Assembly (NCBI GenBank): GCA_031555145.1
Contig: JAVBUR010000008.1
Coordinates: forward strand, 1 to 44,010
Reading direction: 5' to 3'
DNA: 44,010 nucleotides
Source: JAJDIA01 sp031555145
GTDB taxonomy: Bacteria; Bacteroidota; Bacteroidia; Bacteroidales; Tannerellaceae
Shown piece after piece: positions 1 to 8,690 of this stretch. The number at the start of each line of letters is the position of its first letter. Position 1 is the first letter of the stretch. The notes under the pieces were generated by a model. That model made no database searches and was not told the DNA's origin. It saw only the letters and a program-made list of their open reading frames with translations. Made by a program: the position numbers and the translations under genes.

Positions 1-220
1 GGGTGAAGGCGAAGCCAAGCCCCTGGTTCGCAGGAAGCCCACATTGTCATGCGCCCCGTCAGGGGTGCCGTATATGAAAGGCCGGTACCGCTACGCGGCA
101 CAAAAATTTATACTTGTCATCCTGTCCAGGGGCTTGGCTTCGCCTTCACCACTGGCTACCAACAAGATACCCCTAACGGGGCATTCGCATGCGCCACCAA
201 AAGATGTGTATAGAGAGTAG
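1..220 (-). repeat. Intergenic palindromic repeat element (copy A)
   Basis: This gene-free stretch is dense in palindromes. A perfect 25-bp inverted repeat has arms at 2-26 and 126-150. Inside it are GTGCCG (65-70) paired with CGGCAC (96-101) and a small CCCC/GGGG hairpin near 53-65. Outside it lies a second CCCC-TAAC-GGGG hairpin near 171-182. Read on the minus strand, 152-185 matches 43933-43966 at 31 of 34 bases, and 202-220 matches 43872-43890 at 18 of 19. It is therefore a member of a repeat family also present at the right end in the opposite orientation. No ORF in it looks coding. Whether it is a MITE, a REP/BIME-like element or a terminator array cannot be decided here. Confidence 0.75.
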
Positions 221-283
221 GCTGTGAGGGGATGAAGGGGATCGCTTCAAATACTGAAAAATAGGTAATAAAAAGCTGGGGAC

Positions 284-2260
284 TCACGACAAGTGCATCT
301 TGTCCAGCACTTCGAACTTGGAGTTGTTGCTGATAAATTCGGGCACGATCTTTTTCATCAGCCGGACGGCATGCATGGTTTCATACGTGCGGGCGGAATC
401 GATCAGGTCGTCGATCAGGCCCAGGATGGCCGGATAATTATCGTATTCGCGCACACGGCCGATCTTGATCTTGCGGTTGTGCGTGGGTTTGGTCTGCTCT
501 TCATTGTTCAGCAGTTCTTCGTAGAGTTTCTCGCCCGGACGCAGACCGGTAAAGATAATGGGGATATCCACCTCCGGCTCGTAACCGGCCAGGCGGATCA
601 TCTTGGCTGCCAGGTCGGCGATCTTCACCGGGTCGCCCATATCGAACACGAAGATCTCCCCCCCCTTGCCCATATTCCCGGCTTCCAGCACCAGACGGCA
701 GGCTTCGGGGATGGTCATAAAGTAGCGGATGATATCGGGATGTGTCACTGTCACCGGCCCACCCTTCTCGATCTGCTCGGAGAAGCGGGGGATGACCGAT
801 CCGTTCGACCCCAGTACATTCCCAAAACGGGTCGTGATAAAACGGGTATGCAGGCTGATCTGCGGATCTACCGTCTTCGACTGCACATAGATCTCGGCAA
901 TACGTTTGGAGCAACCCATCACGTTAGTGGGATTCACCGCCTTGTCGGTCGACACCATCACAAACGTCTTCACCTGGTACTGGATGGCCAGGTCGACCAT
1001 CGTTTTCGTACCCAGCACATTCACCATCACCGCCTCGTTGGGACAGTCTTCCATCAACGGCACATGCTTGTAGGCCGCCGCATGATAGACGATATCCGGC
1101 CGGTAGGTCGCAAAGACCCAGGCCATAGCCTGTTTATTCCGCACATCGGTCACAAACGGTTTGAAATTCAGGTACGGATACTTTTCTTCCAATTCCAGGC
1201 GCAGGTTATGTGTCGGCGTCTCGGCCGAATCGCAAAGCAACACCAGTTCAGGTTCGAAGAAAGCGATCTGGCGTACCAACTCGCTACCGATCGATCCTGC
1301 TGCGCCGGTGATCATGATCGTCTTCCGGTGCAGGAATGAACCGATCGCCGCCACATTGATCTGAATAGGCACACGTCCCAGCAGGTCTTCGATACGCACC
1401 TTGCTGATCTTCATCGGCTTCTTCACGGAATCTTTCCAGTCCTGCACGGCAGGCAGGGAAAGCAGTTCCACCTTCTGGCGAAGGCAGATATCCGACACCA
1501 CCTGCTTCACGTTCCGTTCCAGTTCGGAAGGGTTGATCAGGATGGCGCCGACCCGGTGCTTCTCGATCAGTTCGACCAGGTTATCCTGGTCGTGATACAC
1601 CGGCAGGTTATACAACTCCTTGTCGGCGGCATGCGATTCGAGCGTCACAAACCCGCAGATCTTGTACGGTGAATCATGGTTGGCAAGGATCATACGCACG
1701 GCTTCCACCAGTGCCGTACTGATGCCATACACCAGCAGCGGCCTTTTAGCCACCATCTTATTCCCCGAACCACTGATCAGGTCGAACAACAACATCACGC
1801 CCACTTTCTGCGCCGTAATCAGCGAAAACGTCAGCGTAAAACACAGCACCACCCCCAAATGCGGGAACACAAAGATATGCCCATAGAGGTACAACAGTTC
1901 GTCGATCGCCCAGATCGTCAGATGTGCCGACGCCACCGCCAGGAAGATCCGCAACATATCCTGCGAATTCGTATACCGGATAATCCCCCTGTGCGTTTTA
2001 AAAAACAACAGGAACACCGCCATTACTCCCAGGTAAATCAGCATCATCTGCAGGAACTGCGACATCACAATGTGCTGATCCATTAAGCTGTAACAGATCA
2101 GGCACGACGTGACATACGCCACCCCCGCCAGGCACAAATCAAGGAAGAATATCACCCACCGGGGCATATACGTCCTCATCTTCATTAAATCAATCAGGTT
2201 CGCATAACCCGTCCGTAAAAATTGTCGTAAAGTTTGAAAAAAAGTAATCTCTCTCATCAT
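284..2260 (-). CDS. Membrane-bound nucleoside-diphosphate-sugar 4,6-dehydratase (WbpM/CapD/FlaA1-like)
   Basis: The 658-residue protein has the long WbpM/CapD architecture. About four transmembrane segments (residues 35-60, 69-87, 102-126, 131-153) are followed by a CoA-binding-like Rossmann domain (about 170-270) and a C-terminal SDR domain. The cofactor motif TGAAGSIG lies at 318-325. The catalytic region shows S437-TDK and then M448xxxK452, so Met replaces the usual Tyr; this is the SMK triad of the WbpM/FlaA1 dehydratases. The family converts UDP-GlcNAc to a 4-keto-6-deoxy sugar at the inner membrane. It is the last gene of the operon, 123 nt after the initiating transferase. With the two preceding genes it matches wbpV-wbpL-wbpM of Pseudomonas, pointing to a QuiNAc- or FucNAc-type first sugar (inference). 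Family call is secure; the exact product is not. Confidence 0.93.
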   Translation of the reverse strand: MMREITFFQTLRQFLRTGYANLIDLMKMRTYMPRWVIFFLDLCLAGVAYVTSCLICYSLMDQHIVMSQFLQMMLIYLGVMAVFLLFFKTHRGIIRYTNSQDMLRIFLAVASAHLTIWAIDELLYLYGHIFVFPHLGVVLCFTLTFSLITAQKVGVMLLFDLISGSGNKMVAKRPLLVYGISTALVEAVRMILANHDSPYKICGFVTLESHAADKELYNLPVYHDQDNLVELIEKHRVGAILINPSELERNVKQVVSDICLRQKVELLSLPAVQDWKDSVKKPMKISKVRIEDLLGRVPIQINVAAIGSFLHRKTIMITGAAGSIGSELVRQIAFFEPELVLLCDSAETPTHNLRLELEEKYPYLNFKPFVTDVRNKQAMAWVFATYRPDIVYHAAAYKHVPLMEDCPNEAVMVNVLGTKTMVDLAIQYQVKTFVMVSTDKAVNPTNVMGCSKRIAEIYVQSKTVDPQISLHTRFITTRFGNVLGSNGSVIPRFSEQIEKGGPVTVTHPDIIRYFMTIPEACRLVLEAGNMGKGGEIFVFDMGDPVKIADLAAKMIRLAGYEPEVDIPIIFTGLRPGEKLYEELLNNEEQTKPTHNRKIKIGRVREYDNYPAILGLIDDLIDSARTYETMHAVRLMKKIVPEFISNNSKFEVLDKMHLS

Positions 2261-2383
2261 GTAAGTACAATCGTTAACAATTCAATAGTTCGTTATATAT
2301 ATAATGCAATCTTTTTCCGTCTATAAGCCCACAACACATAAACCTCCCCCATAGCGCTAAAGCCTATCCCAGCTGAGGGTGTA

Positions 2384-3412
2384 TCAAAAGCCCGAAGATG
2401 CCGCTTGCGATTCCCCTCTCGAGAGGGGGCAGGGGGTGTGTGACGAGCGAAGCGAGCGGGGTTTCACATTTCTTCTAAACTTCAACACATACACCCCGGA
2501 AAGTCCACCTAAAACGATCATATATATCAAAACACCCCACACCACACCAATCCCATGCGTCGCAATCACCACCCCGCAAATCCCTAACTGTACCACGGCA
2601 TACAAAGGCGAAACCACCAAATGCGACCATCCCCGTTCATTCACAAGTATCTGATAAAAATGCAGCCGGTGTGCCTCAAAAATATTCTGCCGCAGATACA
2701 ACCTATGTAAAATCGTATAGATCGAATCCACCCCATACACCGCCAGGAAAAGAATCCACACCACCGACCCTGTTTGCACCATCAGTTGAAGCAAAAGCGT
2801 AACAATCCAAAACGATATCGCCATACTCCCCACATCCCCCGCAAAGCACCTTGCCCGCTTCCGATAATTAAAGAACAGAAAAACAAGACTGGCCAGGATC
2901 GCATAGTTGATAAAATCCGGTTCCGTAAACGAGATCCTATGCATGTTCACATATTGCAAACTCACCAAAACAGCCAGGCTATACCACCCCGTAATTCCAT
3001 TGATCCCATCCATGAAATTATAGGCATTCAGGACGCCTACAAAAAAGACATAAGCCACCACCACCGTCCACCAGGGAAGCAGCACAAACAGCCCCAAGCC
3101 ATAAAACACCAGGCTGATCGACAGGAAATGGACCACAATACGGACTCTATTCGGCAAGGAAGAAATATCGTCCCACAGGCTTACCCCGGATATCAACGTC
3201 AGCCCCGTCAGGAAACAGGCGCTTTCCGGCCAATGCATCACCGCAAACAAAAGACCGGCCAACCAATAGACCACGCCTCCTCCCCGGATGGTGATATAAT
3301 TATGGGAACTGCGTTGGTTCGGTTTATCGATGATGTTGAAGGTATCGGCGATCCTGAAATAAATCAAGATGCCAACAAACAACAGACAGACAACGACGCA
3401 ATGACCAACCAT
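2384..3412 (-). CDS. WecA/WbpL-like undecaprenyl-phosphate sugar-1-phosphate transferase (GT family 4, MraY superfamily)
   Basis: This polytopic membrane protein, about 342 residues from the chosen start, should transfer the first sugar-1-phosphate from a UDP-sugar to undecaprenyl phosphate. Hallmarks are DKPNQRSSH followed by a TIRGGG motif (typical of WbpL/WbcO), NFMDGINGITG on a cytoplasmic loop, and a conserved FAGDVGSMA. An upstream ATG at 3451 would overlap the preceding gene by 31 nt. The ATG at 3412 lies 8 nt after that gene's TAG, just before the first membrane segment, and is preferred. The last 20 or so residues (RSSHTPCPLSRGES...) are encoded by an intergenic palindromic repeat and are unlikely to be an original part of the enzyme. 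It sits between the reductase/epimerase and the WbpM-like dehydratase. Confidence 0.92.
   Translation of the reverse strand: MVGHCVVVCLLFVGILIYFRIADTFNIIDKPNQRSSHNYITIRGGGVVYWLAGLLFAVMHWPESACFLTGLTLISGVSLWDDISSLPNRVRIVVHFLSISLVFYGLGLFVLLPWWTVVVAYVFFVGVLNAYNFMDGINGITGWYSLAVLVSLQYVNMHRISFTEPDFINYAILASLVFLFFNYRKRARCFAGDVGSMAISFWIVTLLLQLMVQTGSVVWILFLAVYGVDSIYTILHRLYLRQNIFEAHRLHFYQILVNERGWSHLVVSPLYAVVQLGICGVVIATHGIGVVWGVLIYMIVLGGLSGVYVLKFRRNVKPRSLRSSHTPCPLSRGESQAASSGF
2395..2465. repeat. Palindromic repeat invading the 3' end of the initiating transferase gene
   Basis: The element contains the perfect 16-bp palindrome CCCCTCTCGAGAGGGG at 2413-2428, then a G-rich run and a CGAGCGAAGCGAGCG stretch near 2444-2458. 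It looks like one of the short repeats scattered through Bacteroidales genomes (from memory, not searched). It supplies the stop-proximal codons of the transferase gene. Confidence 0.6.
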
Positions 3413-3420
3413 ACCTGATG

Positions 3421-4377
3421 CTATATTTGTTTGAAGCTTTCCAACGTCCATCGTAGCCCGGCCTCCATGTGAACCGGTAGTTGTTCTATCCCAAGAGCCG
3501 TCTTTAGTTTTTGATTGGAGACGACATAATTTTCCGTCAATTTCCGTAACCGTTCCGGGTTAAGGGGCAGCCGGCAGCACCCTCCTATCGTTGCCATGGC
3601 AGACACCACAGCGCTATTTACATACCAGATCGTGGCTTTCCGGCCTCTTGACTCAGCGATCAACTCGATCAAACGATTGGTCGAAACAGCGGTATCGTCT
3701 GCCAAATGGTAAATCCCGGACGTTGGAGTCCGTGTGATAAACTGCTCCACAATCCATGCCAGGTTCCAGCTACTCAGAAACGACCGTCGGTTATCAAACG
3801 CTCCCAACGGCCAGGGAATCCCTTTACGCACGATATTGTAAAGTAAATTCAGGTTCCCCTTATTTCCCGGGCCATGAATCATGCAGGGACGGAATATGTA
3901 GATGTTCTTCTCCTCTTCCCCCGGCCTCATGTTCCGGACATTGTGATCCAATATATAGCGCTCTGCCGCAATCTTACTTTCACCATAAGGACCGACAGGG
4001 CGTGGGATGACATCTTCGGTCAAGAACCCTCCTACCACCTGATCGGCAGCCGCTTTGACAGAGCTAAAGAAGATAAACGTTTTAGCGGCGGATGGGAGGA
4101 AACGGCTGAATACCTTTTTAGTCAATTCCGTATTGATGTCAAAATAAGCCCTTGCACGACTCCGGTTTTTAGTATCATGCGCCTTTCCGGCCAGATGAAT
4201 AACCACATCCACTTCATCCCAGGGTAAGGTATCCAACTCATCCCAGGAGTAATAACGGGAATAGGATGTATCCTTCTTTTCTGTGATATCCAATGCCCAA
4301 AGGGTATGACTGGACTTAAGATGTGTCGAAAGGTTGGTACCGACAAAGCCGTATGCACCGGTGAGGAGAATGGTCAT
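3421..4377 (-). CDS. NAD-dependent epimerase/dehydratase, WbpV-like UDP-sugar 4-reductase/epimerase
   Basis: The 318-residue extended SDR has the N-terminal cofactor motif GAYGFVG (residues 7-13), a catalytic serine region FFSSVK (about 103-108) and a Y131xxxK135 active-site pair in GPYGESK. Proteins of this kind next to a WbpL-type transferase reduce or epimerise the 4-keto-6-deoxy intermediate made by a WbpM-like dehydratase, giving UDP-QuiNAc or UDP-FucNAc. The assignment rests on neighbours as well as motifs. The stop lies 8 nt before the preferred start of the transferase, and the start is 4 nt from the stop of the upstream GT2 gene. A different C4 or C2 epimerase activity cannot be excluded. 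Confidence 0.88.
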   Translation of the reverse strand: MTILLTGAYGFVGTNLSTHLKSSHTLWALDITEKKDTSYSRYYSWDELDTLPWDEVDVVIHLAGKAHDTKNRSRARAYFDINTELTKKVFSRFLPSAAKTFIFFSSVKAAADQVVGGFLTEDVIPRPVGPYGESKIAAERYILDHNVRNMRPGEEEKNIYIFRPCMIHGPGNKGNLNLLYNIVRKGIPWPLGAFDNRRSFLSSWNLAWIVEQFITRTPTSGIYHLADDTAVSTNRLIELIAESRGRKATIWYVNSAVVSAMATIGGCCRLPLNPERLRKLTENYVVSNQKLKTALGIEQLPVHMEAGLRWTLESFKQI

Positions 4378-4381
4378 AAAT

Positions 4382-5146
4382 TCAGGAACGGGTATGGATC
4401 AGTTCAAATACTTTTCTGAAATATTTCAGGGAAAGGATTAATAGGTTGGTATAGATACCATTCTCCTTGCATCCTCTCACGATTTCTTTATTGAGAATAT
4501 AATTACTCTTCAGTGAACGGGTACTGGCGCCCCCGGTACGCATTTTAATCAGTGCCGTGGGGATATAAGCATACGAGAGCTTATGGGTATACAGGAAACG
4601 AATCAACAGCTCGTAGTCGGCTGCAATCTTGTAGTCCGTCTGGTAATAGCCGTATTTCTCAAAAAACGCTTTACGCACAAAAAAGGTAGGGTGTGCCGGC
4701 ATAAATCCATACCGGAATTTTCCAGGGTGAAAATGAGCAGACGAATAATAGCGCACCGTCTTCTCCAGATTCTCCGGATGCACAAAACGGACATCGGCAA
4801 AGCAGGAATCCACATTTTGGGATTGAAAAGTTTGAGCCATCCGGGCGATGCCATCCGGATCCGTATAAAAATCATCGGAGTTCAGAATCCCCACGACCTC
4901 ACCGGTAGCCATCCGGATGCCTTTGTTCATCGCATCGTAAATACCCTTATCGGGTTCGCTGACCCAACGCATCCGACCTTCAAAGCAAGGCTCATAGCCC
5001 TGGATAATAGCGACTGTTGCATCGGTAGAACCCCCATCCACTAAGATATATTCGATATCCGGATAAGTCTGAGACAGCACCGATTCAATGGCTGAACGGA
5101 TGTAGGCAGAGCTGTTGTAGCAGACGGTGATAAGGGAGATGGTCAT
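4382..5146 (-). CDS. Glycosyltransferase family 2 (WcaA-like)
   Basis: The 254-residue GT-A enzyme opens with SLITVCYNSSAYI. It carries the nucleotide-binding VDGGSTD segment near residue 37 and the metal-binding ILNSDDFY motif near residue 90, in the order expected for GT2. No membrane segment is evident, so it probably acts on the lipid-linked acceptor at the cytoplasmic face. Its start overlaps the stop of the upstream acetyltransferase as ATGA (5143-5146), indicating translational coupling. Being so near the initiating transferase it may add an early sugar (inference). Donor and acceptor are unknown. Confidence 0.9.
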   Translation of the reverse strand: MTISLITVCYNSSAYIRSAIESVLSQTYPDIEYILVDGGSTDATVAIIQGYEPCFEGRMRWVSEPDKGIYDAMNKGIRMATGEVVGILNSDDFYTDPDGIARMAQTFQSQNVDSCFADVRFVHPENLEKTVRYYSSAHFHPGKFRYGFMPAHPTFFVRKAFFEKYGYYQTDYKIAADYELLIRFLYTHKLSYAYIPTALIKMRTGGASTRSLKSNYILNKEIVRGCKENGIYTNLLILSLKYFRKVFELIHTRS

Positions 5147-5694
5147 GAATCTATTTCTCTTTTTCGAATAGGCTTAGCCGGATTTCCCTGATAAATGGTA
5201 TATGGCTCTAAATCAGAAGTGGCGATAGAACCAACAGCCAGGATCGCATGCGACTTGACTCTGACACCGGGACAAACTGTACTTTGAGCGCCTACCCAAG
5301 CGCCATCTTCAAGTACAATTTTTCCAGTTATTAAATCAAAAGTCGTCTTTTTATAATTATGATTTCCACAAAGCAACAGAGCTCCTTGAGAAATACAACA
5401 ATTACTTCCAATAACCACATCATCCAAATTATCAATCCAGACATTCTCTCCAATCCAACTGTAATCACCAATTGTCAATCGCCATGGATATTTGATATTG
5501 ACGGACGGTTTGATATTCACGCCTTTGCCTATTTGGGCACCGAATAACCGTAGAAGAATGCATTTTAACCCTGATGATGGGTTGAACGAATTTCGAAAAA
5601 ACAACACATTGGTAAAATACCATAGCCCGCAGATGAAAATTCCACGTCCCGGATTATACCAAGTATTATTAAATTGAGAAAGAGCCGATTGCAT
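5143..5694 (-). CDS. WcaF-like hexapeptide-repeat O-acetyltransferase
   Basis: The 183-residue protein begins MQSALSQFNNTWYNPGRG, a start typical of colanic-acid WcaF-type acetyltransferases. The rest folds as a left-handed beta helix: repeats such as IKPSVNIKYPWRLTIGDYSWIGENVWI, then a CGNHNYKK loop and AWVGAQSTVCPGVRV. It should O-acetylate a sugar of the repeat unit using acetyl-CoA in the cytoplasm. The first in-frame start is a TTG at 5703 overlapping the previous stop; the ATG at 5694 gives the usual family N-terminus and is preferred. Its stop overlaps the next gene's start by 4 nt. Acetylated position and sugar are unknown. Confidence 0.9.
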   Translation of the reverse strand: MQSALSQFNNTWYNPGRGIFICGLWYFTNVLFFRNSFNPSSGLKCILLRLFGAQIGKGVNIKPSVNIKYPWRLTIGDYSWIGENVWIDNLDDVVIGSNCCISQGALLLCGNHNYKKTTFDLITGKIVLEDGAWVGAQSTVCPGVRVKSHAILAVGSIATSDLEPYTIYQGNPAKPIRKREIDS

Positions 5695-5699
5695 AATAA

Positions 5700-6845
5700 T
5701 CAATGCTGAAAGAGAGAATAGTATTTATCCAAAAGAGTCCGATCATTGACATAACTCATCGCAGACTCGTATGCCTGGCTACACAAAATGTCATACGCTT
5801 GCTGATCCAGATCAGCACATTGCGCTATTGCTCGTTCAAATAGTTCCGGCTTATCCAAAGGGATATCCCAGCCGATACCTTTTCCTTCAAGACCTTTCCA
5901 TGGTGTCTGGTCACTAATAATCACAGGCCTTCCATAAGACAAACTCTCTAAAATACTGTGTCCGAAGTTTTCACCTTTCGTAGGCAGAAAAAGTAAATGT
6001 GATTGCTGATATACTTTACGCAGATCATCCCCCGTAACGCTTCCTTTATAGGATACTTTGACGTTAGCAGGAAGTTGTGCTATTTGCTGTTGACATTCAT
6101 CCCAATAATGCTGATCGTAAATTGTCCCATACAAGTCCAGTGAAATGGTAGACGTTTTACAGTTTGCAAGTACTGCTATTGCATAAAGCGTATTCTTTTC
6201 AGGAGCAATACGAGCGACACTCACCAATGTAAGTTCCCCTGGATGCTTTGCACGACATTGAAGCGGCAGAGAAGTCGTATATCGGGGAAGATTGGGAGCC
6301 AAATACGTTTTCATCTTTTGCCCTAACAACTTCTTGATATAGACATCTTCCTCTGTTGTCGTTATATGAAAAAGTACATTATCATAGATATTCAACCATT
6401 TAGCTAATCTGAAAAATAGTTGTTTCTTCGTTTTACCAACAGTTAAGGAATGTGCGGAGATCATCCCTCGAGAGGATACGATCCGTCTTTTATTCTTGGT
6501 TAAAAACAATGGCATAAGCGAGAAATAGAGAGAATAAATGCCATTTATATATACCACGTCAAAGTCAGTCGAATCAACCACTTTTTTCAAATTAGTATAA
6601 GAGAGTTCTTCGGTTGAAAAATAGTAAACATGAACATTTCCCTCCAAATCGACCCACTTATTCGATTGAACATGCGGGTAAGGGGTTGTTTCACAATAAT
6701 CTGTATCCCTTGTAATAATATAAAAATCGAAATCTGCTTTAAGGTGATCCACCATATTGGCATTAGATGTTATAGGACCACCAGCCTTATACCCTGGGAG
6801 GAACCAATCGATAAAGAGTAGAATTTTCGGTTTAACTAATGTCAT
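5700..6845 (-). CDS. Glycosyltransferase family 4 (group 1)
   Basis: The protein is about 381 residues from the preferred start. The N-terminal domain begins with PKILLFIDWFLPGYKAGGP, where the glycine-rich loop binds the donor phosphate. The C-terminal half has LVSVARIAPEKN and the FLPTKGENFGHSILESLSYG segment with the E-x7-E motif of GT4 retaining enzymes. An upstream ATG at 6872 exists, but the ATG at 6845 is directly preceded by GGAGAG, a good Shine-Dalgarno sequence, and shortens the overlap with asnB to 14 nt. It probably acts in the cytoplasm on the lipid-linked repeat unit. Specificity is unknown. Confidence 0.9.
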   Translation of the reverse strand: MTLVKPKILLFIDWFLPGYKAGGPITSNANMVDHLKADFDFYIITRDTDYCETTPYPHVQSNKWVDLEGNVHVYYFSTEELSYTNLKKVVDSTDFDVVYINGIYSLYFSLMPLFLTKNKRRIVSSRGMISAHSLTVGKTKKQLFFRLAKWLNIYDNVLFHITTTEEDVYIKKLLGQKMKTYLAPNLPRYTTSLPLQCRAKHPGELTLVSVARIAPEKNTLYAIAVLANCKTSTISLDLYGTIYDQHYWDECQQQIAQLPANVKVSYKGSVTGDDLRKVYQQSHLLFLPTKGENFGHSILESLSYGRPVIISDQTPWKGLEGKGIGWDIPLDKPELFERAIAQCADLDQQAYDILCSQAYESAMSYVNDRTLLDKYYSLFQH

Positions 6846-8688
6846 ATCTCTCCAACCAGTATTCCAAGACAATCAGATACCAAATTCTGGACCAACTAAT
6901 ACTCTTATCACCTTTCAAGAAACGATTCCATAGTTGCTGCATTTGGCTCGAATCAATAAAAGGTCTATCACACAAACGGTGAATCGCCGAATTACAAAAT
7001 TCAAGCATATCGTTTCTCATCCAAACATCCCAAGGCAAAACAAAGCCCATTTTGGGTCTATTCACTATTTCTGATGGTAGCAGATCCCCCACCGAATCAA
7101 CAAGTAATTTCTTGGGAGTAAGAGGATTCTTTACTGCGTCCGGGACTCTCAGCACATACTCTATCAAATCATTATCTAAAAAGGGCAATCGGCCTTCTAT
7201 AGGTATAGCCATGCTCATCTGATCGGTATCCCTTAACAATACATGCTGCATATACGTCGCAAACTCCGCTAATGTGACTTGAGACAATGATCGGTTTTTG
7301 CTCTCCGGCAGGGTCGAACAAATCTCTTCAACTCTATCTCTTTTAACATCCACATGTAAAAGCCTCACTAACTCATCATCTAAAAACATCCGACGCCCTA
7401 TCGGATATGTATGCTTTAAATCCCAATGGTCCTTCATCAACACTTCAACGAATTTGCTTGTAGCGATTGATGGCCTTGCTTTCTTCAGGATATATCCCAA
7501 AGGGTATTTTATCAAATTCGGGAATTTTGCCACATAGCCATACTTATGATAAATAAGTGCTCGCTTGAAATGTGCATATCCGGCAAACAACTCATCGCCG
7601 CCCAATCCTGAAAATGCCACCTTAATCCCTTGTTTGGCTACTTCATTAGACACAATCCAGGTGTTAGGTCCATCTCCGCTTGGATGATCAATGGCACTTA
7701 GCGCACTGGGTAAGGCATTCAGGAAATCCTTAGGCTTTAGTAATATCTCGCTATGATTGGTGTTGAATTTATCAGCAACCATCCTGGCATACTTCGCTTC
7801 GCTATAGGCACTCTCATCAAAATTGATAGTAAACGTATTAACAGGTGACTCTGATAACTGCGACATCAATCCGACAAGTATGCTGGAGTCTATTCCCCCG
7901 GAAAGAAATGCCCCCATGGGTACATCTGAAACCATCCGCCGCTCTACGGATTTCAAGAGTAAATGATATATATCTTCTTTAATCTGTTCATAAGGCTTGA
8001 GGTTGACTTTATCCCCAATGGAATCAGATATCGCGGCATATTGGAAATCTTCAACCAAACAAGTATCCGCTTTAATTTTCAGATAATGGCCGGCTTCCAG
8101 CATTTTCACATCCTGAATCAGTGTATTGGGCGCATGAACTGTTTGATATTGAAAATATTCGAGGATGCCATCCGCATTTAGTTTACGTGGAATGATTCCG
8201 CTTGCTAAAACAGCACGTACTTCTGAAGAAAACAAAAAACAGTTGTTGCCCGATGTATAGTAAACCGGTTTGATACCCGATCTGTCTCTAACTATATAAA
8301 GTGTTTTATCTAAACAATCCCATAAGCCAAATGCAAACATCCCATTAAACTTGGAGAAACTATCCACACCCCACTTAAGAAACGAAGCCAATACCACTTC
8401 TGTATCTGATTTCGTTTGGAAAGGATAACCGGCAAGCTGCTGTTTTAAGTCCTGGCTATTATACACTTCACCATTATACACCAGGACATATCGCTTATCC
8501 TCACTCAAAAAAGGCTGGTTTGCTGCTGTAGAAAGGTCTAAGATAGAAAGCCGTCGATGAGCCAGCCCTACAAAATCATCCAAATAGAAGCCTGCATTAT
8601 CCGGTCCCCGATGAGCCATGGAATCGCTCATCCGACCTAATACCTCCTCCTTCTGATCACCTGTTATAATACCTGCTATTCCGCACAT
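6832..8688 (-). CDS. asnB: AsnB-type glutamine-dependent amidotransferase (asparagine synthase family)
   Basis: The 618-residue protein has the class II glutamine amidotransferase domain with Cys2 as nucleophile (MCGIAGI) and HRGPDNAG, followed by an ATP pyrophosphatase domain with the PP-loop SGGIDSS at 263-269. Generic family members make asparagine. In polysaccharide loci close relatives such as Pseudomonas WbpS and Francisella WbtH are linked to amidation of uronic acids. The operon also encodes a UDP-HexNAc 6-dehydrogenase that could supply a uronic acid, so conversion to a uronamide is the favoured role (inference). It starts 2 nt after the upstream glycosyltransferase stop. Family is certain; substrate is not. 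Confidence 0.92.
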   Translation of the reverse strand: MCGIAGIITGDQKEEVLGRMSDSMAHRGPDNAGFYLDDFVGLAHRRLSILDLSTAANQPFLSEDKRYVLVYNGEVYNSQDLKQQLAGYPFQTKSDTEVVLASFLKWGVDSFSKFNGMFAFGLWDCLDKTLYIVRDRSGIKPVYYTSGNNCFLFSSEVRAVLASGIIPRKLNADGILEYFQYQTVHAPNTLIQDVKMLEAGHYLKIKADTCLVEDFQYAAISDSIGDKVNLKPYEQIKEDIYHLLLKSVERRMVSDVPMGAFLSGGIDSSILVGLMSQLSESPVNTFTINFDESAYSEAKYARMVADKFNTNHSEILLKPKDFLNALPSALSAIDHPSGDGPNTWIVSNEVAKQGIKVAFSGLGGDELFAGYAHFKRALIYHKYGYVAKFPNLIKYPLGYILKKARPSIATSKFVEVLMKDHWDLKHTYPIGRRMFLDDELVRLLHVDVKRDRVEEICSTLPESKNRSLSQVTLAEFATYMQHVLLRDTDQMSMAIPIEGRLPFLDNDLIEYVLRVPDAVKNPLTPKKLLVDSVGDLLPSEIVNRPKMGFVLPWDVWMRNDMLEFCNSAIHRLCDRPFIDSSQMQQLWNRFLKGDKSISWSRIWYLIVLEYWLERYDIS

Positions 8689-8690
8689 AA

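Noticed and set aside
202..220. Possible sequencing-adapter contamination, because the 19-mer resembles the Tn5 mosaic end
   Set aside because: It differs from the mosaic end at several positions and the copy at 43872-43890 shares most of the same differences, so it is genomic repeat sequence.
293..1339. 348-codon plus-strand frame opposite the 4,6-dehydratase gene
   Set aside because: It is antisense to a gene with clear catalytic motifs, is rich in His/Arg/Gln as expected of a shadow frame, and has no recognisable domain.
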